Positions 54,695 through 64,000 of a DNA stretch of 64,000 bases are shown here, piece by piece. The notes under the pieces are model-generated. The model was not told the DNA's origin. It worked only from the letters and a program-made list of their open reading frames with translations, and did no database searches. Position numbers and translations under genes: made by a program. Within the stretch, counting starts at the first letter, position 1. Every line of letters begins with the position of its first letter. The stretch spans positions 7,398,662 through 7,462,661 of the forward strand of contig OZ024742.1 in NCBI GenBank assembly GCA_964016885.1, given 5' to 3'. The DNA comes from Eledone cirrhosa. Its lineage: Eukaryota; Mollusca; Cephalopoda; Octopoda; Eledonidae.

Positions 54695-54745
54695 TAGAGG
54701 GTCGGACGCCATGCTTTCCAGCATAGTTACGTCCCTTTACCATCC

Positions 54746-54758
54746 GAGTTCAAATCCC
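54746..54758 (+). promoter_or_regulatory. RNA polymerase III B box of the SINE
   Basis: GAGTTCAAATCCC fits the B-box pattern (GGTTCRANTCC) except for A at the second position. It lies about 50 bp after the A box, a normal tRNA-type spacing. Confidence 0.75.
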
Positions 54759-54855
54759 GCCGAGGTTGACTTTGCCTTTCATCCTTACGGGGTCGATAAA
54801 ATAAAGTACCAGTAATGCACTGGTAATTGCTGGCCTTGTGCCTAAAGTAGAAACA

Positions 54856-54866
54856 ATTATTGGTGG
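54856..54866 (+). repeat. Candidate target-site duplication, right copy
   Basis: ATTATTGGTGG, identical to 54662-54672. The satellite resumes in phase (GGTGGTGTCTTTACT) directly after it. Confidence 0.6.
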
Positions 54867-56459
54867 TGGTGTCTTTACTAAATAACTGTATGTGATATTA
54901 TTGGTGGTGTCTTTACTCTATAACTGTATGTGATATTATTGCTGGTGGTGTCTTTACTCTATAACTGTATGTGATATTATTGTTGGTGGTCTCTTTACTC
55001 TATAACTGTATTTGATATTATTGGTGATGGTGTCTTTACCATATAACTGTATGTGATATTATTGGTGGTGGTGTCTTTACTCTATAACTGTATGTGATAT
55101 TATTGCTGGTGGTGTCTTTACTCTATAACTGTATGTGATATTATTGTTGGTGGTCTCTTTACTCTATAACTGTATTTGATATTATTGGTGGTGGTGTCTT
55201 TACTCTATAACTGTATGTGATATTATTGGTGGTGGTGTCTTTACTCTATAACTGTATGTGATATTATTGGTGTTGGTGTCTTTACTATATAACTGTTTGT
55301 GATATTATTGGTGGTGTCTTTACTCTATAACTCTATGTGACATTATTGGTGTTATCTTTACTCTATAACTGTATGTGATAATATTGGTGGGTCTTTACTC
55401 TATAACTGTATGTGACGTTATTGGTGGTGGTGTCTTTACTCTGTAACTGAATGTGATATTATTGGTGGTGCTCTCTTTACTCTATAAATCTATGTGATAT
55501 TATTGGTGGGTTCTTTACACTATAACTGTATTTGATATTATTGGTGGTGGTGTCTTTACTCTATAATTGTATGTGATATTATGAGTTGTGTCTTTACTCT
55601 ATAACTGTATGTGATATTATTGGTGGTGGTGTCTTTACTCCATAACTGTATGTGATATTATTGGTGGTGTCTTTACTATATAACTGTATGTGATATTATT
55701 GGTGGTGTCTTTACTTTATAACTGTATGTGATATTATTGGTGGTGGTGTCTTTACTCCATAACTGTATGTGATATTATTGGTGGGGTCTTTACTCTATAA
55801 GTGTATGTGATATTATTGGTGATGTCTTTACTCTATAACTGTATGTGATATTATTGGTGGTCGTGTCTTTACTCTATAACTGTATGTGGTATTATTGGTG
55901 GTGGTGTATTTACTCTATAACTGTATGTGATATTATTGGTGGTGTCTTTACTATATAACTGTATGCGATATTACTGGTGGTGGTGTCTTTACTCTATAAC
56001 TGTATGTCATACTATTGCTGGTGGTGTCTTTATTCTATAACTGTATATGATATTATTGGTGGTGGTGTCTTTATTCTATAACTGTATGTGATATTATTGG
56101 TGGGGTCTTTACTCTATAAGTGTATGTGATATTATTGGTGACGTCTTTACTCTATAAGTGTATGTGATATTACTGGTGGTGGTGTCTTTAATCTATAACT
56201 GTATGTGATATTATTGGGGATGGTGTCTTTACCCTATAACTGTATGTGATATTATTGGGGATGGTGTCTTTACTATATAAGTGTATGTGATATTATTAGT
56301 GGTGGTGTCTTTACTCTATAACTGTATGTCATACTATTGCTGGTGGTGTCTTTACTCTACAACTGTATGTGATATTATTGGTGGGGTCTTTACTCTATAA
56401 CTGTATCTGATATTATTGCTGGTGTCTTTACTCTATAACAAGTATATGTTATTATTGGT

Positions 56460-58240
56460 GGGGTCTTTACTCTATAACTGTATGTGATATTATTGGGGGG
56501 TCTTTACTCTATAACTGTATGTGATATTATTGCTGGTGTCTTTACTTCATAACTGTAAGTGATTTTATTGGTGGTTTTGTCTTTACTCTATAACTGTATG
56601 TGATATTATTGGTGGGGTGTTTACTCTATAACAGTATGTGATATTATTGGTGGTGTCTTTACTTTATAACTGTATGTGATATTATTGGTAGGGTCTTTAT
56701 TCTATAACTGTATGTAATATTATTGGTGGTGGTGTCTTTACTCTATAACTGTATCTGATATTATTGGTAGTGTCTTTATTCTATAACTGTATGTGATATT
56801 GTTGGTGTTGGTGTCTTTACTCTGTAACTATATGTGATATTATTGGTGGGCTGTTTACTCTATAACTGTATGTGATATTATTGGTGGCGGCGTCTTTACT
56901 CTATAACTGTATGTGATATTATTGGTGGCAGTGTCTTTACTCTATAAATGTATCTGATATTATTGGTAGTTTCTTTATTCTATAACTGTATGTGATATTA
57001 TTGGTGGTGTCTTTACTCTATAACTGTATGTGAAATTATTGGTGGGGTCTTTACTCTATAACTGTATGTGATGTTATTGGTGGTAGTGTCTTCACTCTAT
57101 AACTTAATGTGATAATATTGGTGGTGTCTTTACTCTATAACTGTATGTGACATTATTGGTGGTATCTTTACTCTATAACTGTATGTGATATTATTGGTGG
57201 TATCTTTACTCTATAACTGTATGTGATATTATTGGTGGTGGTGTCTTTACTCTGTAACTGAATGTGATATTATTGGTGGTGTCGTTACTCTATAACTGTA
57301 TGTGATATTATTGGTGGTGTTCTCTTTACTCTATAACTCTATGTGATATTATTGGTGGGTTCTTTACTCTATAATTGTATGTGATATTATAGGTGTTGTC
57401 TTTACTCTATAATTGTATGTGATATTATTAGTTGTGTCTTTACTCTATAACTCTATGTGATATTATTGGTGGTGGTGTCTTTATTCTATAACTCTATGTG
57501 ATATTATCGGTGATGTCTTTACTCTATAACTGTATGTGATATTATTGGTGGTGGTGTCTTTACTCTATAACTGTATGTGATACTATTGCTGGTGGTGTCT
57601 TTATTCTATAACTGTATGTGATATTATTGGTGGGGTCTTTACTATATAACTGTATGTGATACTATTGGTGGTGGTGTCTTTACTCTATAACTGTATGTGA
57701 TATTATTGGTGGGGTCTTTACTCTATAACTGTATGTGATATTATTGGGGTGTCTTTACTCTATAACTGTATGTGATATTATTGCTGGTGTCTTTACTTCA
57801 TAAATGTATGTGATATTATTGGTGGTTTTGTCTTTACTCTATAACTGTATGTGATATTATTGGTGGGGTCTTTACTCTATAACTGTATGTGATATCATTG
57901 GTGGTGGTGTCTTTACTCTATAACTGTGTGTGATATTATTGGTGGCAGTGTCTTTACTCTATAACTGTATCTGATATTATTGGTAGTGTCTTTATTCTAT
58001 AATTGTATGTGATATTATTGGTGTTGGTGTCTTTACTCTGTACCTGTATGTGATATTATTGGTGGGCTGTTTACTCTATAACTGTATGTGATATTATTGG
58101 TGGCGGCGTCTTTACTCTATAACTGTATGTGATATTATTGGTGGCAGTGTCTTTACTCTATAACTGTATCTGATATTATTGGTAGTGTCTTTATTCTATA
58201 ACTGTATGTGATATTATTGGTGGTGGTGTCTTTACTCTAT
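56460..58240 (+). repeat. About 1.23-1.25-kb duplication inside the 41-bp array
   Basis: The order of rare variants TTTACTTCATA, GGTGGTTTTG, GGTAGTGTC, GGGCTGTTTAC, GGCGGCGTC repeats. TTTACTTCAT is at 56541 and 57792 (1251), and GGGCTG at 56848 and 58074 (1226). A related GGGCTG unit also occurs at 54311. The small offset change reflects different GGT counts per unit. Confidence 0.75.
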
Positions 58241-59539
58241 AAATGTATGTGATATTAGTGGTGGCGGTGTCTTTACTCTATAACTGTATGTGAAATTATT
58301 GGTGGTGTCTTTACTCTAAAACTGTATGGGATATTATCGGTGGTGGTGTCTTTACTCTGTAACTGTATGTGATATTATTGGTGGTGGCATCTTTACTCTA
58401 AAACTGTATGTGATATTATTGGTGGTGGTGTCTTTACTCTGTAACTGTATGTGATATTATTGGTGGTGGTGTCTTTACTCTGTAACTGCATGTGATATTA
58501 TTGGTGGTGGTGTCTTTACTCTATAAGTGTATGTGATATTACTGGTGCTGGTGTCTTTACTCTATAACTGTATGTGATACTATTGGTGGTGGTGTCTTTA
58601 CTCTATAACTGTATGTGATATTATTGGTGGTGTCTTTATTCTATAACTGTATGTGATATTATTGGTGGTGTCTTTACTCTATAACTTTATGTGATATTAT
58701 AGGTGGTGGTGTCTTTACTCTATAACTGTATGTGATATTATTGGTGGTGGTGTCTTTACCCTATAACTGTATGTGATATTATTGGTGGTGGTGTCTTTAT
58801 TCTATAACTGTATGTGATATTATAGGTGGTGTCTTTACTCTATAACTGTATGTGATATTATTGGTGGTGTCTTTACTCTATAACTGTATGTGATATTATT
58901 GGTGGTGTCTTTACTCTAAAACTGTATGTGATATTATTGGTGGTGGTGTCTTTACTCTATAACTGTATGTGATATTATTGGTGGTGGTGTCTTTACTCTG
59001 TAACTGAATATGATATTATTGGTGGTGTCGTTACTCTATAACTGTATGTGATATTATTGGTGGTGTTCTCTTTACTCTATAACTCTATCTGATATTATTG
59101 GTGGGTTCTTTACTCTATAATTGTATGTGATATTATAGGTGGGTTCTTTACTCTATAACTGTATGTGATATTATTAGTGGTGTCTTTAATCTATAACTGT
59201 ATGTGATATTATTGTTGGTGGTGTCTTTACTCTATAACTGTATGTGATACTATTGCTGGTGGTGTCTTTACTCTATAACTGTATGTGATATTATTGGTGG
59301 TGTCTTTACTCTATAACTTTATGTGATATTATTGGTGGTGGTGTCTTTACTCTATAACTGTATGTGATATTATTGGTCATGGTGTCTTTACACTATAACT
59401 GTATGTGATATTATTGGTGGTGGTGTCTTTACTCTATAAGTGTATGTGATATTACTGGTGGTGGTGTCTTTACTCTATAACTGTATGTGATACTATTGGT
59501 GGTGGTGTATTACTCTATAACTGTATGTGTTATTATTGG

Positions 59540-62500
59540 TGGTGTCTTTACTCTATAACTGTATGTGATATTATTGGTGGTGTCTTTACTCTATAACTTT
59601 ATGTAATATTATTGGTGGTGGTGTCTTTACTCTATAACTGTTTGTGATATTATTGGTGGTGGTGTCTTTACTCTATAACTGTATGTGATATTATTGGTGA
59701 TGGTGTCTTTACCCTATAACTGTATGTGATATTATTGGTGGTGGTGTCTTTACTCTATAACTGTATGTCATATTATTGGTGCCGGTGTCTTTACTCGATA
59801 ACTGTATGTGATATTATTGGTGGTGTCTTTACTATATAACTGTATGTGATATTATTGGTGGTGTCTTTACTCTATAACTGTATGTGATATTATTGGTGGT
59901 GTCTTTACTATATAACTGTATGTGATATTATTGGTGGTGTCTTTACTATATAACTGTATGTGATATTATTGGTGGTGTCTTTACTATATAACTGTATCTG
60001 ATATTATTGGTAGTGTCTTTATTCTATAACTGTATGTGATATTATTGGTGGTGGTCTCTTTACTCTATAACTGTATGTGATATTATTGGGGATGGTGTCT
60101 TTACTCTATATCTGTATGTGATATTATTGGTGGCAGTGTCTTTACTCTATAACTGTATTTGATATTATTGGTGGTGGTGTCTTTACTCTATAAATGTATG
60201 TGATATTAGTGGTGGCGGTGTCTTTACCCTATAACTGTATGTGATATTATTGGTGGTGTCTTTACTCTATAACTGTATGTGATATTATTGCTGGTGGTGT
60301 CTTTACTATATAACAGTATGTGATATTATTGGTGGAGGTGTCTTTACTCCATAACTGTATGTGATATTATTGGTGATGGTGTCTTTACCCTATAACTGAA
60401 TGTGATATTACTGGTGGTGGTGTCTTTACTCTATAACTCTATGCGATATTATAAGTGGAAGTGTCTTTACTCTATAACTGTATGTGAAATTATTGGTGAT
60501 GGTGTCTTTACCCTATAACTGTATGTGATATTATTGGTGGTGTCTTTACTCTATAACTGTATGTGACATTATTTGTGGGGTCTTTACTCTATAACTGAAT
60601 GTTATATTATTGTTGGTGGTGTCTTTACTCTGTAACTGTACGTGATATTATTGGTGGTGTTCTCTTTATTCTATAACTCTATCTGATATTATTGGTGGGT
60701 TCTTTACTCTATAATTGTATGTGATATTATAGGTATTGTCTTTACTCTATAATTGTATGTGATATTATTGGTGGGGGCTTTACTCTATAACTGTATGTGA
60801 TATTATTAGTGGTGTCTTTAATCTATAACTGTATGTGATATTATTGTTGGAGGTGTCTTTACTCTATTACTGTATGTGATATTATTTTTGGTGGTGTCTT
60901 TACTCTATAACTGTATGTGATATTATTGGTGGTGGTGTCTTTACTCTGTAACTTTATGTGATATTATTGGTGGTGGTGTCTTTACTCTATAAGTGTATGT
61001 GATATTACTGGTGATGTTGTCTTTACTCTATAACTGTATGTGATACTATTGGTGGTGGTGTATTTACTCTATAACTGTATGTGATATTATTGGTGGTGTC
61101 TTTACTCTATAACTGTATGTGATATTATTGGTGGTGTCTTTACTCTATAACTTTATGTGATATTATTGGTGGTGGTGTCTTTACTCTATAACTGTTTGTG
61201 ATATTATTGGTGGTGGTGTCTTTACTCTGTAACTGAATGTGATATTATTGGTGGTGTCGTTACTCTATAACTGTATGTGATATTATTGGTGGTGTCGTTA
61301 CTCTATAACTGTATGTGATATTATTGGTGGTGTTCTCTTTACTCTATAACTCTATCTGATATTATTGGTGGTATCTTTACTCTATAATTGTATGTGATAT
61401 TATAGGTATTGTCTTTACTCTATAATTGTATGTGATATTATTGGTGGGGTCTTTACTCTATAACTGTATGTGATATTATTAGTGGTGTCTTTAATCTATA
61501 ACTGTATGTGATATTATTGTTGGTGGTGTCTTTACTCTATTACTGTATGTGATATTATTGTTGGTGGTGTCTTTACTCTATAACTGTATGTGATATTATT
61601 GGTGGTGTCTTTACTCTATAACTTTATGTGATATTATTGGTGGTGGTGTCTTTACTCTATAACTGTTTGTGATATTATTGGTGGTGGTGTCTTTACTCTA
61701 TAACTGTATGTGATATTATTGGTGATGGTGTCTTTACCCTATAACTGTATGTGATATTATTGGTGGTGGTGTCTTTACTCTATAACTGTATGTGATATTA
61801 TTGGTGGTGGTGTTTTTACTCGATAAATGTATGTGATATTATTGGTGGTGTCTTTACTCTATAACTGTATCTGATATTATTGGTGGTGTCTTTACTCTAT
61901 AACTGTATGTGATATTATTGGTGGTGTCTTTACTATATAACTGTATGTGATATTATTGGTGGTGTCTTTACTATATAACTGTATGTGATATTATTGGTGG
62001 TGTCTTTACTATATAACTGTATGTGATATTATTGGTGGCAGTGTCTTTACTCTATAACTATATCTGATATTATTGGTAGTGTCTTTATTCTATAACTGTA
62101 TGTGATATTATTGGTGGTGGTCTCTTTACTCTATAACTGTATGTGATATTATTGGGGATGGTGTCTTTACTCTATATCTGTATGTGATATTATTGGTGGC
62201 AGTGTCTTTACTCTATAACTGTATTTGATATTATTGGTGGTGGTGTCTTTACTCTATAAATGTATGTGATATTAGTGGTGGCGGTGTCTTTACCCTATAA
62301 CTGTATGTGATATTATTGGTGGTGTCTTTACTCTATAACTGTATGTGATATTATTGCTGGTGGTGTCTTTACTATATAACTGTATGTGATATTATTGGTG
62401 GTGGTGTCTTTACTCTATAACTGTATGTGATATTATTGGTGATGGTGTCTTTACCCTATAACTGTATGTGATATTATTGGTGGTGGTGTCTTTACTCTAT

Positions 62501-62546
62501 AACTCTATGCGATATTATAAGTGGAAGTGTCTTTACTCTATAACTG
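59540..62546 (+). repeat. About 2.03-2.07-kb duplication inside the 41-bp array
   Basis: Unit variants at about 59.55-60.48 kb recur in the same order at about 61.57-62.55 kb. Paired markers are AACTTTATG at 59595 and 61620 (2025), TTACTCGATA at 59791 and 61816 (2025), GGGGATGG at 60088 and 62154 (2066), ATTAGTGG at 60205 and 62271 (2066), and GCGATATTATAAGTGG at 60443 and 62509 (2066). The offset steps by 41 bp, one unit, between the two groups. Confidence 0.85.
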
Positions 62547-64000
62547 TATGTGAAATTATTGGTGGGTTCTTTACTCTATATCTGTATGTGATATTATTGG
62601 TGGCAGTGTCTTTACTCTATAACTGTATGTGATATTATTGGTGGTGGTGTCTTTACTCTATAAGTGTATGTGATATTACTGGTGGTGGTGTCTTTACTCT
62701 ATAACCATATGTGATACTATTGGTGGTGGTGTCTTTACTCTATAACTGTATGTGATATTATTGGTGGTGGTGTCTTTACTCTGTAACAGTATGTGATATT
62801 ATTGGTGGTGGTGTCTTTACTCTATAAGTGTATGTGATATTACTGGTGCTGGTGTCTTTACTCTATAACTGTATGTGATACTATTGGTGGTGGTGTCTTT
62901 ACTCTATAACTGTATGTGATACTATTGGTGGTGGTGTCTTTACTCTATAACCGTATGTGATACTATTGCTGGTGGTGTCTTTACTCTATAACTGTATGTG
63001 ATATTATTGGTGGTGTCTTTATTCTATAACTGTATGTGATATTATTGGTGGTGTCTTTACTCTATAACTTTATGTGATATTATAGGTGGTGGTGTCTTTA
63101 CTCTATAACTGTATGTGATATTATTGGTGGTGTTGTCTTTACCCTATAACTGTATGTGATATTATTGGTGGTGGTGTCTTTACTCTATAACTGTATGTGA
63201 TATTATTGGTGGTGTCTTTACTCTATAACTGTATCTGATATTATTGGTTGTGTCTTTATTCTATAACTGTATGTGATATTATTGGTGGTGGTGTCTTTAC
63301 TCTATATCTGTATGTGATATTATTGGTCGCAGTGTCTTTACTCTATAACTGTATCTGATATTATTGGTTGTGTCTTTATTCTATAACTGTATGTGATATT
63401 ATTGGTGGTGGTGTCTTTACTCTATAAATGTATGTGATATTATTGGTGGTGTCTTTACTCTATAACTGTATGTGATATTATTGCTGGTGGTGTCTTTACT
63501 CTATAACTGTATGTGATATTATTGGTGGTGGTGTCTTTACTCTATAACTGTATGTGATATTATTGGTGATGGTGTCTTTACCCTATAACTGTATGTGATA
63601 TTATTGGTGGTGGTGTCTTTACTCTATAACTCTATGCGATATTATAGGTGGAAGTGTCTTTACTCTATAACTGTATGTGATATTATTGGTGGTGGTGTTT
63701 TTACTCTATAACTATATGTGATATTATTGGTGATGGTGTCTTTACCCTATAACTGTATGTGATATTATTGGTGGTGGTGTCTTTACTCTATAACTCTATG
63801 CGATATTATAAGTGGAAGTGTCTTTACTCTATAACTGTATGTGATATTATTGGTGATGGTGTCTTTACCCTATAACTGTATGTGATATTATTGGTGGTGG
63901 TGTCTTTACTCTATAACTCTATCCGATATTATAAGTGGAAGTGTCTTTACTCTATAACTGTATGTGATATTATTGTTGGTGGTGTCTTTACTCTATAACT

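Larger units (their letters stand above)
54673..54855 (+). mobile_element. tRNA-derived cephalopod SINE (Ceph-SINE / octopus OK-OR type), shortened
   Basis: About 183 bp unlike its satellite surroundings. The 5' part is tRNA-like, with an A box (TGGCAGTATCGG, 54683-54694) and a B box (GAGTTCAAATCCC, 54746-54758). The body that follows carries GAGGTTGACTTTGCCTTTCA (from 54762), a CATCCTTACGGGGTCGATAAA-like block near 54780-54799, AAGTACCAG, and the end block GGCCTTGTGCCTAAAGTAGAAA. These blocks are hallmarks of SINEs abundant in octopus, squid and cuttlefish genomes. Compared with the family as I remember it, the segment between AAGTACCAG and GGCCTTGTGCC is much shorter, lacking the pyrimidine-rich CCCCCTCCCCC region. 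This copy is therefore internally deleted or belongs to a short subfamily. A SINE encodes no protein and depends on a partner LINE for movement. Confidence 0.88.
54856..64000 (+). repeat. 41-bp satellite array, right part
   Basis: The same unit as 51016-54672 continues to the right edge and presumably beyond. Recurrent variants include TGCTGGTGGTG, GGCAGTG, GGCGGTG, GGGATGG, TAGTGTCTTTATTC, GGGCTGTTTAC and GCGATATTATAAGTGGAAGTG. Local duplications of several units are visible, for example TGTTGGTGG at 54981 and 55145 (164 bp, four units). Larger duplications are listed separately. Confidence 0.97.

Noticed and set aside
54673..54760. A functional tRNA gene.
   Set aside because: A and B boxes are present, but the sequence between them is not a sound cloverleaf, and the downstream body is that of a SINE.
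51016..64000. G-quadruplex or telomere-like repeat in GGTGGTGGTGT.
   Set aside because: G runs are mostly two bases long and separated by single T, with no TTAGGG-type motif. At best this would be a weak two-tier quadruplex, which I cannot support from sequence alone.

Overview
The window is almost entirely tandem-repetitive eukaryotic DNA. I find no protein-coding gene that I would defend. The best clue to the organism is one interspersed element at 54673-54855: a tRNA-derived SINE whose 3' body matches the SINE families abundant in cephalopods (octopus OK/OR-type and the related Ceph-SINEs). I therefore read the window as cephalopod mollusc, most likely octopus. That rests on remembered family features, not on a database search.

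Layout. (1) 1-49876: one continuous head-to-tail array of a 30-bp satellite, about 1,660 units, all in the same orientation and running off the left edge. It is organised into nested higher-order repeats (HORs). A 53-unit, 1,593-bp HOR fills about 1-10.2 kb. A 2.6-kb module lies at 10.2-13.5 kb and recurs at 25.8-28.5 kb. Between those two copies sits a 6,132-bp block present twice in tandem (about 13.53-19.66 and 19.66-25.79 kb). Blocks of 2.46, 3.15 and 3.12 kb fill about 28.5-40.6 kb, and blocks of about 3.8-4.1 kb fill 40.6-49.9 kb. (2) 49877-50245: about 370 bp of non-tandem, AT-rich spacer. (3) 50246-51015: an imperfect (GTT)n microsatellite ending in a short CTT tract. (4) 51016-64000: a second satellite with a 41-bp unit and 38-bp or shorter variants, roughly 330 units, interrupted once by the SINE and running off the right edge.

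The very long open frames across the first array follow from the 30-bp unit length (divisible by three), which makes every frame a decapeptide repeat. Four of the six frames of the consensus unit lack a stop. In the longest-running forward frame no codon of the consensus can become a stop by one substitution. The common variants are mostly amino-acid changing in every open frame. I treat these frames as satellite by-products.

The most interesting features are the hierarchical HOR architecture, the exact 6,132-bp duplication, a shared sequence core linking the two neighbouring satellites, recurrent identical 2-bp deletions, and the single SINE inserted in the second array. No genes act together here. 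The window reads as a satellite-rich, possibly heterochromatic locus.
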